Of a stretch of 64,000 nucleotides of DNA, positions 1 to 7,841 are shown piece after piece. Position numbers and translations under genes: made by a program. The notes beneath the pieces were generated by a model that saw nothing but the letters and a program-made list of their open reading frames with translations, had not been told where the DNA came from and did not search any database. Each line of letters begins with the position of its first letter. The stretch's first letter is position 1. Source of the stretch: Bacteroidota bacterium (lineage in GTDB: Bacteria > Bacteroidota > Bacteroidia > Cytophagales > Cytophagaceae); assembly GCA_023428135.1 (NCBI GenBank), contig JAEYZG010000043.1:62001-126000 (forward strand), in the 5' to 3' direction.

Positions 1-264
1 AATCAGAAAGGGTGCACCTGCAGCACATGCAATCAGAATCAATCCTATCTCAACAGGTCTTTCCATATGAAAGATATGAATGAGGAGATAACCAAGTATT
101 GGCACCAATACAAAATTTGCAATAAGAGCTTTGGCAACTTCAGGTATATTTCTCAGAGGAGCTATGATTTCATGAATCTTATAACTGAACCCGACGGAGA
201 GCATGCTTGAAGCAGCAAAGAACAGAACTATAATATTTAACAGATTCGAAAGTGTTTCAAGCAT
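1..264 (-). CDS. Bile acid:sodium symporter family protein, N-terminal part (gene runs off the left edge)
   Basis: Reading the minus strand from an ATG at 264 gives 88 uninterrupted codons to the window edge, so the C-terminal part is missing. The product is hydrophobic: a first membrane segment near residues 8-27, then the stretch ANFVLVP near residues 49-55 that is typical of the BASS (SBF) transporter family, and a Gly/Ala-rich helix near 75-88. The family has about ten transmembrane helices in roughly 300 residues and moves organic anions or metabolites with sodium across the inner membrane. The substrate cannot be guessed. The pseudogene at 418 points away from it, so 265-417 is a divergent promoter region. 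Family call from sequence pattern only; fairly sure it is a membrane transporter, less sure of the subfamily. Confidence 0.7.
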   Translation of the reverse strand, partial: MLETLSNLLNIIVLFFAASSMLSVGFSYKIHEIIAPLRNIPEVAKALIANFVLVPILGYLLIHIFHMERPVEIGLILIACAAGAPFLI

Positions 265-417
265 AAGGCAAGGGTTTTTGTTTGATAGAGCCGTGATAAG
301 TAATTTTCTTTACAAGGATAGTCTTATCGTTATTCAACCTGATGGATTAGCTGTTGTTTATTCTATTAGGGATATTTTAATTAACATCATTCTGCGTTTC
401 CTGTTGTGCTCTAAAAA

Positions 418-1266
418 ATGTTCATGAAAGTGATTTATTTCTTTGTTATTATAACTTTTTTATTTACCTGTTTAAATGCTTATTCACAAACCGCATCTGA
501 TACGATTCCTGATATTACCAAACCTGCCAATGAGCTGGAACTTGCTAATACACTTCAGAATCCCATAGCACACCTTATTAATCTTCAGTATCAGAATAAT
601 TTCGAATTTAGAGTAGGGCGACAAAATGCATTCAGATATACTTTAAACTTTCAGCCATTAATCCCTTTTCACCTGGGAGAGAAATGGAGTATCATTACGA
701 GATCCATTATACCTGTAATATCCCAGATAGGAATGTCAAGCCCTACGGGCAAGACAGGCCTATCTGATTTTGTATTGAATACCTATCTTTCACCGAAAAA
801 CATTCCATTTGTCCTGGGTGTAGGTCCATCTATACAGTTTCCTGTTGCATCAAGTTCAGCCTTTGGTGCAGGGAAATGGGCAGGAGGGGTAACAATAGCT
901 TTGCTTAAACAATTTGGATCTTTTAGAATAGCAGCTGTTCCGCATCATCTCTGGTCCAGTAAAGACGGTTCCGCTGAAAAGAAAATTAACTTTACCTTCA
1001 TTCGATCTTATATCACCTATCTTAATAAATCCAGAACGACATAGGGTGTTTTTCAGAGGTTATAAGAGACTGGAGTGCCGGAACCTGGAATGTTGGTCTT
1101 ACACCAACCATAGGACAACTAACCAAATTGGTGAATCAATATGTAGATCTTAGTATAGGATAAATATTATGTAGTTGCTCCTGAACAGGCCCCTCAATGG
1201 GGTATTAGGGTTACGGTGATAGAGGTTATACCAACCAAAGCACTTAGTAAAATGATGGATAAATAA
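418..1266 (+). pseudogene. Frameshifted outer-membrane beta-barrel-like protein (transporter / phenol-degradation MetA-like family)
   Basis: The intact part (start 418, or the in-frame ATG at 424) has a signal peptide ending near AYSQ, then beta-rich segments with the pattern of the bacterial outer-membrane family around PF13557 (LINLQYQNN, PLIPFHLGEKW, GVGPSIQFP). The frame stops at 1044. The missing C-terminal part is still readable in other frames. The -1 frame, entered about 1020-1040, gives RDWSAGTWNVG and TIGQLTKLVNQ up to a stop at 1161. A +1 step there gives YYVVAPEQAPQWGIRV and ends at 1264-1266. In this family the last strands read 'YYN.., .P.WQLRF', which fits. At least two frameshifts are needed, so this is a recent pseudogene, or sequence errors. 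Function in intact relatives is unknown beyond an outer-membrane barrel. Confidence 0.65.
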
Positions 1267-1339
1267 TTTAAAGTGTATTATTTTTTCTCTTGTAGGGATA
1301 TAATTGGCAAAGCTTACATGGAATAGACTTAATAATTTA

Positions 1340-1374
1340 AAATCCCGGAACGACTAACCGTCCGGGATTTTTTT
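1340..1374. terminator. Bidirectional rho-independent terminator
   Basis: Arms AAATCCCGGA and TCCGGGATTT flank an 11-15 base loop and are followed by a T run on the plus strand; the A-rich left side gives a shorter U tract on the other strand. It lies between the plus-strand pseudogene and the minus-strand gene ending at 1373, so it can serve both. Confidence 0.7.
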
Positions 1375-1909
1375 ACATATTGTAATTTTGCAAGGCCTTC
1401 TTTACTGATTTACCTTCATCAAATATTCTGCCTCTGAACAAGAAAAGTCCTATTGCAGAAACTGCAGCTATATTAACAGCTATCATGCCAATAGCAGCTT
1501 TTCTGTTATATTTCCACATGGCATTGAAGCCTTTTTCCGCATAAATATTAGGGACTTTTCCCTTTTTCAGATCGTCAATGATTCCTTCCACAACATTCAC
1601 ACGATCGGCGATAAGCAAAGGTAACCAGTGACTGAACTGTCCTTCACTATTCTTATATGCATATCGGCGAATCGCTCCGCTTAGACCTTTGGGAGGTACA
1701 GATGTTCCGAATACTGCACTTAAGTTTGGTCTTTCTGTTGATTTTAAAATTTCCACAGTTTCAGGCTGCTGTACAGATCTTTCCCAGGTATAACCGTTTT
1801 GTTCTTCGTCAGTACGGTTAGGCTTCATAGGATAGGTGGGGTCGTTCTCCGGGTCCGCATCTATTCCCCAGTCTTTAATATCAGGTATTCCTTTTGCTAT
1901 TTTTTCCAT
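1373..1909 (-). CDS. Hypothetical protein with one C-terminal membrane helix, partner of the adjacent dehydrogenase
   Basis: 178 residues with no motif I can name. The first ~130 residues are polar and rich in Pro, Asp and Glu (DADPENDPTYPMKPN), and one hydrophobic helix lies about residues 139-158 (AAIGMIAVNIAAVSAIGLFLF), followed by a short basic tail. It starts 11 bp downstream of the Zn-dependent dehydrogenase stop codon on the same strand, so the two are almost surely one transcription unit. The layout suggests a small membrane-anchored accessory to a soluble dehydrogenase, but no reaction can be assigned. The terminator at 1340-1374 closes the unit. Confidence 0.75.
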   Translation of the reverse strand: MEKIAKGIPDIKDWGIDADPENDPTYPMKPNRTDEEQNGYTWERSVQQPETVEILKSTERPNLSAVFGTSVPPKGLSGAIRRYAYKNSEGQFSHWLPLLIADRVNVVEGIIDDLKKGKVPNIYAEKGFNAMWKYNRKAAIGMIAVNIAAVSAIGLFLFRGRIFDEGKSVKKALQNYNM

Positions 1910-1920
1910 ATGAATATCTT

Positions 1921-3075
1921 TTATTCTTTTACTGTAGGTGGAATTAGAATTGGTTTGATACAGTTATCCAGTTTGTCCGAAAAGATCCTGTATGCGTCCG
2001 ATACGTTTCTTAAAGGCATTCTGTGTGTAATGAGTGCTTTCGGTTTGATTGTTCCTTTCTGAACATGGTCTATCAGTTTAGGTAACAGCCTTTTAACCGA
2101 AGCCTGATTAGCGCGAATTGTAATACCTTTGTTCAATACGTTTCCTATAGGTACGAGATTTCCTGTAGGTCCATATACACCTACTATTGATACTATACCA
2201 CCTTTTTTAACAGCGTTTATGGCCCAGAACAGTGCTGTCGCAGAACCGGCCTGCATCAGTGTTTTTCTTCCTGTTATTGTCTGCATAGCACTACCTGCAG
2301 CCTCAGCACCTACTGCATCAATGCAGACATCGGCGCCAAGCCAGTCAGTGGTTTGCTTGATAAACTGTACAGGGTCTTCAATAGATTTGAAATTATAAGA
2401 TTCACATTTAGCATAGTTCTTAACAAACTCCAGTCTGAATTCATTATGATCTATTACTATGACCCTCCCAGCTCCGAACAACCAGGAACATTTAGCAGCC
2501 ATAATCCCGATAGGCCCGGCTCCAAATATAACCACCGTATCTCCCGGCTGGATTCCACCCATCTCTGCTGCCTGGTAACCCGTAGGAACTACATCAGTAA
2601 GCATTACAGCATCATCCAGATCCATTCCTTCTGGGATCACAGTAGGACCAAAGTTTGCATAGGGCACCCTTACATACTCCGCTTGTCCTCCGTCATAGCC
2701 ACCGGCAGTGTGAGAGTATCCGAAAATACCTCCGACTGCAGTAGCTTCAGGATTCGATTCATGACAGTTGCCGTACAGTCCTTGATTGCAGAAGGAACAT
2801 TTTCCACATGCAATATTAAAAGGTACCAGTACCTTATCTCCCAACTTTAATTTATTAACTTCTGATCCCAGCTCAACCACTTCACCCACGAACTCATGAC
2901 CAAAAGTAGAACCTACACGTGTATCGGGTACGTTTCCATTATATAAGTGCAAATCAGAGCCACAAATGCATGAACGTAATACTTTCACGATACAATCCTC
3001 CGGATGAAGTATTTCTGGCATTGGTTTTTCCTCTGCACGGACCCTTCCCGGGCCCCGATAATTCATTGCAAGCAT
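1921..3075 (-). CDS. Zinc-dependent alcohol dehydrogenase, formaldehyde-dehydrogenase-like MDR enzyme
   Basis: 384 residues, normal length for medium-chain dehydrogenases of the glutathione-independent formaldehyde dehydrogenase type. Visible features are the catalytic zinc ligands in CGSDLH (about residue 38) and GHEFVGEV (about 59), and four structural-zinc cysteines in CGKCSFCNQGLYGNC (about 88-102). The Rossmann loop VVIFGAGPIG (about 182-191) is followed by IVIDH, where Asp favours NAD over NADP. It should oxidise an alcohol or aldehyde hydrate in the cytoplasm with NAD; the exact substrate is not visible. It is the first gene of a two-gene unit with the membrane protein at 1373-1909. 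The 239-bp gap to the divergent potassium channel gene must hold both promoters. Confidence 0.9.
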   Translation of the reverse strand: MLAMNYRGPGRVRAEEKPMPEILHPEDCIVKVLRSCICGSDLHLYNGNVPDTRVGSTFGHEFVGEVVELGSEVNKLKLGDKVLVPFNIACGKCSFCNQGLYGNCHESNPEATAVGGIFGYSHTAGGYDGGQAEYVRVPYANFGPTVIPEGMDLDDAVMLTDVVPTGYQAAEMGGIQPGDTVVIFGAGPIGIMAAKCSWLFGAGRVIVIDHNEFRLEFVKNYAKCESYNFKSIEDPVQFIKQTTDWLGADVCIDAVGAEAAGSAMQTITGRKTLMQAGSATALFWAINAVKKGGIVSIVGVYGPTGNLVPIGNVLNKGITIRANQASVKRLLPKLIDHVQKGTIKPKALITHRMPLRNVSDAYRIFSDKLDNCIKPILIPPTVKE

Positions 3076-3314
3076 ATTTTTCCTTTAACGTCCAATAATT
3101 TTTTTACAGGGAAGATTCTCCTTTGGAATTCATCCCTTATTAAAGAACCTCTGGTATTGTTTAAAAGTTAATGCCTAAGAATACTGGAGTTTTAAATGAT
3201 TATATTAGGTTGAAAGAGATATGTTTGGATAGGGGAAGATTGTTGTAGTTTTTCATTCTCAGATACTTTTTCATTATACCTCAAACTTTGGCTCCTTAAG
3301 GTAGTTTTTTCGTT

Positions 3315-4319
3315 ATGGAGCAAGGTTCCGACAAGAAATCAGAAAAATGTAATAAACATCCCTTTACCACCCAATATAAAATTGAAGAATTGGGATTTGG
3401 CAGTTCTCCGGAAACAGAGAACGAACGTCTGATATTTCATGACGGGAGGTTTAATGTACGCAGGTCAGGAATTATGCTTTATGGAGGAAATAACAGCCTG
3501 TATCATTGGTTTACTTCTGCAGATTGGGGTACATTTTCCCTTGCAATTATTATTCTTTATCTCATTTTTAATTTGTTCTTTACAGGCTTATACTACATTG
3601 CAGGTATAGAAGGTATTATCAGAAGGCCTGGCTTAAACAACTTAGAAAAGTTCTTTGAGGTCTTCTTCTTTTCATCTCAGACATTAACTACAGTCGGGTA
3701 TGGGCGTGTGAGTCCACTGGGGATGGGAGCTAATGTGATCGCTTATTTTGAATCTCTTACTGGCCTGATGTGTTTTGCTGTGGCCACAGGTATTATGTAT
3801 GGCCGATTTTCTATGCCCAATGTAAAACTGCTATCCAGTGATAAGGCATTAATTTCTCCTTACAAAGGCGAAAAATCTTTTCAGTTCAGAATAGCCAATG
3901 CACGCAAGAATCAGTTACTGGACGCTGAAGTACAACTTATATTTTCATGGGTAGATGTTTCATGTGACAGACCAATAAGGAAGTTTAACAATCTTAAACT
4001 GGAGATTAATAAAATTAATTTTTTCCCATTAAACTGGACTTTAGTTCATGTGATAGATTCGGAAAGCCCCATTCATGGATGGACCAGAAAGGATCTGGAA
4101 GAATCTAATGTTGAATTCCTTGTCTTGTTTAAGGCTTTTGATGATGTATACAGCCAGGTAGTGCACTCAAGAGTTTCCTACAAATACGATGAAATCGTTT
4201 GGGGAGCCATTTTTGAATCTATGTTCCGAACAGACAGGCGCGGAGAAACTGTGCTAGAAATGAAGAAAATAAGCAACTACAGCTTGATAAAAGAAAATGA
4301 TTTTTTTCAAAGTTTATAG
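3315..4319 (+). CDS. Inward-rectifier potassium channel, KirBac type
   Basis: 334 residues, the usual size of bacterial Kir channels. An N-terminal cytoplasmic part with a slide-helix region (about 62-72) leads into TM1 (about 73-97), a pore helix, the selectivity filter TVGYG at residues 126-130, and TM2 (about 141-162). The C-terminal ~170 residues have the beta-rich immunoglobulin-like cytoplasmic fold of Kir channels (FRIANARKNQLLDAEVQL). It passes potassium across the inner membrane as a tetramer. The filter is intact, so it should conduct. It stands alone, divergent from the dehydrogenase and separated by 170 bp from the next gene. The family call is firm; gating ligands cannot be read from the sequence. 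Confidence 0.92.
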   Translation: MEQGSDKKSEKCNKHPFTTQYKIEELGFGSSPETENERLIFHDGRFNVRRSGIMLYGGNNSLYHWFTSADWGTFSLAIIILYLIFNLFFTGLYYIAGIEGIIRRPGLNNLEKFFEVFFFSSQTLTTVGYGRVSPLGMGANVIAYFESLTGLMCFAVATGIMYGRFSMPNVKLLSSDKALISPYKGEKSFQFRIANARKNQLLDAEVQLIFSWVDVSCDRPIRKFNNLKLEINKINFFPLNWTLVHVIDSESPIHGWTRKDLEESNVEFLVLFKAFDDVYSQVVHSRVSYKYDEIVWGAIFESMFRTDRRGETVLEMKKISNYSLIKENDFFQSL

Positions 4320-4501
4320 TTTCTTTATTTTTTTGCTACTAATAGAAATACCACTTGACAGAATAATACATACTTGACTTATGAAAGAAAGTATTTGCTA
4401 AAACGGGCCTCTGTATAAACTTTAAGTTTTAACTTATTATTTTTTTTGATATTCGGGAATTTTAAAGGTATTTTACTTTCGATTAAACTTTGAAAATTAA
4501 T

Positions 4502-5107
4502 ATGGGATTGACTCATGTATTCCAGAGAGAATTAACCTGGCTTGAAGAGGTAATTAAGTTAAGAATTGTATTTCCTGAAGCAGATCCAGTTCATTTTGAT
4601 CTTGAAATATTTTTATCAGAATTTCCGAATCGCAATAAAATTGCAACTGAAATAAAAGACAGATTTAATACGAGTCCACCTTTATTGGACGCTGAAGAAA
4701 ATTATGTTTATTCCGAAATCATAAAGAAATGTGAATTTGAAGAGCGGCTGTTGCTCATTCTGGCGCTGTCAATTCACCTGGAACCTGGTTTTATTAATAG
4801 AATTCTGGAGCAATATCATTATAGTGAAGTCATTAAAAAAACTTCAGGCTTTTGGAGCATATCAGGAATACTTGCTGATGAAAGGTTTGGAATACTGCCA
4901 ACAGGACGTTTCTGGATTTACTTGCTGGCTGGAACTGATTTAAACAGGCGGATTGCATTATTAAGTAAATTGGGGAAAGGTTCGATTCATCTGATAACTT
5001 CCGGGTTAGTAGATATTGCTGCATCTGAAGAAACTGAACCTTGTTATGGTGGTTTTTTGAAAATAGATCAATCTGTTTTGAATAGTTTGTTTTCTGATAT
5101 TGATTAA
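4502..5107 (+). CDS. N-terminal domain of an eCIS-type AAA ATPase, lacking the ATPase module
   Basis: About 201 residues from the ATG at 4502; a TTG four codons upstream (4490) is an alternative start. The sequence matches the N-terminal non-ATPase region that I recall for AAA ATPases encoded in extracellular contractile injection system (eCIS) loci: FEERLLLILALSIHLEP, then ILPTGRFWIYLLAGTDLNRR, then a YGGFLKID segment. In full-length proteins a winged-helix and an AAA module with Walker A and B follow. Here the gene stops, and the DUF4157 gene begins 22 bp later. It is therefore either a truncated remnant or a stand-alone adaptor that recognises the cargo encoded next to it. No ATP-binding motif is present. 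No sheath, tube or baseplate genes are in the window. Confidence 0.6.
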   Translation: MGLTHVFQRELTWLEEVIKLRIVFPEADPVHFDLEIFLSEFPNRNKIATEIKDRFNTSPPLLDAEENYVYSEIIKKCEFEERLLLILALSIHLEPGFINRILEQYHYSEVIKKTSGFWSISGILADERFGILPTGRFWIYLLAGTDLNRRIALLSKLGKGSIHLITSGLVDIAASEETEPCYGGFLKIDQSVLNSLFSDID

Positions 5108-5129
5108 TGTGGTATGTAAAAACAAAGTA

Positions 5130-6794
5130 ATGAAAGACTTTAATTTCAGAGGTAATGATTCGCGCAGCAATGTACGTAATGTTATACATGAAAATACTGC
5201 TGGCAATAGCAAAGGAGCTTTTGTTCAAAAGAGAAGCAAAAATGCTGTTGTGGGAAAATCTGCAACAAAGCCGACTCAACTTAAAAGTCCTGGTAGTGGG
5301 ATAAAGTCTGAAGAAGGGCCAATAAACAGATTTCATGCACTGAAGGCAGAAACGAAAGTTTATAACAATGCAGCTACATCAGATAATACAGCTATTCAGA
5401 AAAAGCAAGTGAATATTGAAGAAATCCAAATGAAGGTTAGTGGCCTGGATGGTCAGCAAATTCAGAGAAAGGTATCTGAAAACGAAGTTAAAGCGAATAA
5501 AGTAGTTCAGTCAAAATCCAACAATACCGGCCTTCCGGATAATTTGAAATCAGGAGTGGAAAATCTTTCCGGTTATGCAATGGATGATGTAAAAGTACAT
5601 TTTAATTCAGCTGAACCTGCACAACTAGGGGCTCATGCCTATGCACAGGGAACAGATATACACGTAGCTCCTGGGCAAGAGAAGCATCTGCCTCACGAAG
5701 CGTGGCATGTTGCGCAGCAAAAGCAAGGGCGTGTTCAGCCAACTATGCAAATGAAAGCCGGTGTTTCTGTAAATGATGATGCCAGTCTGGAAAATGAAGC
5801 GGATGCGATGGGGGCAAAGGCACTTGGCGTTGGACAGAAAGAATTGCAGAACAGTGAGCCAGGAGAAACCTCTTATTCTTCAGCGGATCAAAATTTTGTG
5901 CAAATGGTTAGTGTCGAAAGTAAGCAGTCAGTGACTCTTCCAAATGGTATAATTCAGATGGTGAAAGATATGGAATCGGCATATCAGTTGGGTGCCAAGA
6001 GGGGAGGTGGATTAACTGATGCGAAATTTCATAAAGATTATGGACATTGGCACTTTCATGTAATTAGCGATGATGAAAACTTAGGCTTAATAGAGAAAGT
6101 GTTCATTAAATTTGAAGATAAGCCTGGAGCCCAACATCTATTAGTTGATAAGGATGGTAATCCTGACAAATCTTTAGCATTACATCGAAATGGAGATAAG
6201 ATGATGATTGATTGGGGGTATCAGCAAATCGATAATTTCCTTGCTCAGTGTAAAGATGTTTCTAATGAAGAAATTGTCGAAAGGAGAAGAATTAAAGAGG
6301 AGAAGGAAAAGAAGGATAAGGAAGCCTTGGCAAAGTTACCACCTATAGTTGGGCCATCGAAACATGATTATGGGGGAAATAACTTATTTGCTGCTAGTTC
6401 AGGAGAAGGCTCTGAAGAACGTGCCATTCAAATGCTGGGCAAAGCCGGGATTGATAAAACAAATAAAGATTTCAATATGATTAAAGCCAAGGTGAAAGAC
6501 AATACACCTAAGGAGAAATGGCCAAGCTTTATCAGACAATATTATGATCAGATTTATCAACCCATAGTGATAGAGGTTGTTGAAAAGGTAGATGACAAAT
6601 TAAAAGAAGAGGAACCTAAATCTGTGGTTAATTCTTCGACAATGGATACTGAACCTATTGTCAAGATTGTCCTGGAACAAATTCAGGAAAAGAAACCGCA
6701 GGAGGAAACTCAAAATATGTTGCTGAAGATTGGAATACCGATGGCTATTATCATTGCTTTATTCGCCCTGATCATGTCTTTAGTTACGTTCTAA
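5130..6794 (+). CDS. DUF4157 (eCIS-core) putative cargo/toxin protein with C-terminal membrane anchor
   Basis: 554 residues from the ATG at 5130 (an upstream TTG at 5100 overlaps the previous gene and is less likely). Residues 1-130 are low-complexity and polar. DUF4157 spans about 136-225, with the zinc-protease-like HEAWH at 189-193 and a downstream LENEAD as candidate third ligand. A second domain of unknown type covers about 265-375 and contains GHWHFH at 305-310. A charged coiled-coil-like segment (about 383-400) and a small helical region follow, and one hydrophobic helix forms the very C-terminus (about 530-553). Short (I/V)Q(M/R/K)K-like motifs recur (residues 31, 88, 98, 110, 206, 256, 274, 432). 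DUF4157 proteins are known as eCIS-associated cargos and toxins. It sits between an eCIS ATPase fragment and a SUKH-like gene, which supports a toxin role. Toxic activity is not proven. Confidence 0.75.
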   Translation: MKDFNFRGNDSRSNVRNVIHENTAGNSKGAFVQKRSKNAVVGKSATKPTQLKSPGSGIKSEEGPINRFHALKAETKVYNNAATSDNTAIQKKQVNIEEIQMKVSGLDGQQIQRKVSENEVKANKVVQSKSNNTGLPDNLKSGVENLSGYAMDDVKVHFNSAEPAQLGAHAYAQGTDIHVAPGQEKHLPHEAWHVAQQKQGRVQPTMQMKAGVSVNDDASLENEADAMGAKALGVGQKELQNSEPGETSYSSADQNFVQMVSVESKQSVTLPNGIIQMVKDMESAYQLGAKRGGGLTDAKFHKDYGHWHFHVISDDENLGLIEKVFIKFEDKPGAQHLLVDKDGNPDKSLALHRNGDKMMIDWGYQQIDNFLAQCKDVSNEEIVERRRIKEEKEKKDKEALAKLPPIVGPSKHDYGGNNLFAASSGEGSEERAIQMLGKAGIDKTNKDFNMIKAKVKDNTPKEKWPSFIRQYYDQIYQPIVIEVVEKVDDKLKEEEPKSVVNSSTMDTEPIVKIVLEQIQEKKPQEETQNMLLKIGIPMAIIIALFALIMSLVTF

Positions 6795-6935
6795 TTCTAA
6801 ATCGATTTAGACAATGAAATTTTCCTTTTATTGACTTGCGGTTTTAGTTCGTATAGCCTGTATAAAATCAGGAATGAAAAATCCATTATTGGTAAACAGG
6901 TAATATAGAACCTTTATAAATTTAAGATTAAAAAA

Positions 6936-7406
6936 ATGTTACAGCACGTATCTGATAAGCTTCGCGAAGCGGAATTAAAACTGGAACTTCGGTTTCCTAA
7001 AAAACTTTTTGATTTTATACGAAAGCTTGAAAAGCCTGAGGTTACATTTGGTGAAGAAGAATGGATTTTCCCTACTGTAACAGATAATTCTGACGATCCT
7101 TCTGATAATTTTATAATCTCTCAATCGGAAAAATTCACAAGCCAGTGGAACTTGAAAGGGTTGGTATTTGCAAGAGGAGGGCATAGTAATTATCTTCTAG
7201 CTCTGCAGAATAAAGAAGGCAAAGTATTAAAACAGTTATTTATATTAATTGCTGAAAGTTCAGAAATAAAAATATTTAACTCAAGTCTTGAAAAGCTAAT
7301 GGAACATGGGCCCTTTGATTATGTGGGATGGAATGACTATTATATAAAGCTTGATAACGGTGAGGTGCGTCGTGGTGATGAAATGATTGATTCGGACAAT
7401 TCCTGA
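6936..7406 (+). CDS. SUKH (SMI1/KNR4)-like putative immunity protein
   Basis: 156 residues. The start has the SUKH pattern of a helix followed by FPKKLFDFIRKL, comparable to the 'LP..L..FL...NG' opening of SMI1/KNR4 proteins. Later segments such as GLVFARGGHSNYLLALQN resemble the core strands of that fold, where the usual 'ia.dg.gd.y.ld' lies. SUKH proteins are common immunity proteins encoded directly after polymorphic toxins. This gene follows the DUF4157 protein by 141 bp on the same strand, so it is a plausible antidote or chaperone for it. It is soluble, with no signal peptide. The similarity is weak by eye and other small folds cannot be excluded. Confidence 0.5.
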   Translation: MLQHVSDKLREAELKLELRFPKKLFDFIRKLEKPEVTFGEEEWIFPTVTDNSDDPSDNFIISQSEKFTSQWNLKGLVFARGGHSNYLLALQNKEGKVLKQLFILIAESSEIKIFNSSLEKLMEHGPFDYVGWNDYYIKLDNGEVRRGDEMIDSDNS

Positions 7407-7841
7407 ATTGTATCGATGATTTGTTAAGTTGGTGTTTATTTTTTGGGTTTGGAGAGCCTTTTAATTTTTTCACTGTGTACCTCAGTCTCTTCTTTGTTCA
7501 TGTATAGTTTTCTCTGGTTTGACATGTAAAAGACTCTATATTAGTATGTTGTTTAAGTAATCATAAAGTCTTTAGATCCGGGATACCAGCACCCAATGAT
7601 TCGATTTGGGAAAAAATGACTAGGATTAGCTATTGATCTTGGGATAAGTCTGGGATACCTTTGAGAATTGATGTAATGATAAGTATTACAAAAGTGAAAA
7701 CGAAATATTCTAGAATTTGATGAATATCTAGTCAGAGATCTTATTCCATAAGATTTAATTGAGCCTCCTGGAAGCTTTTGAAAAGAATTTGTACTACAAA
7801 ATCTGAAGCACTATTCGAGTTTTTAAATAAATAGGTATAAT
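7407..7841. other. 435-bp gap without a recognisable gene
   Basis: AT-rich sequence between the SUKH-like gene and the giant protease gene. No frame shows coding character, and I see no RNA gene and no strong hairpin with a T run. It presumably contains the promoter of the 7842 gene. Three GGGATA words occur between 7577 and 7660, too few to call a repeat. Confidence 0.4.

Noticed and set aside
203..427. Plus-strand frame of 74 codons near the left edge
   Set aside because: It lies on top of the minus-strand symporter gene start, whose product has a clear family pattern; the plus-strand reading has none.
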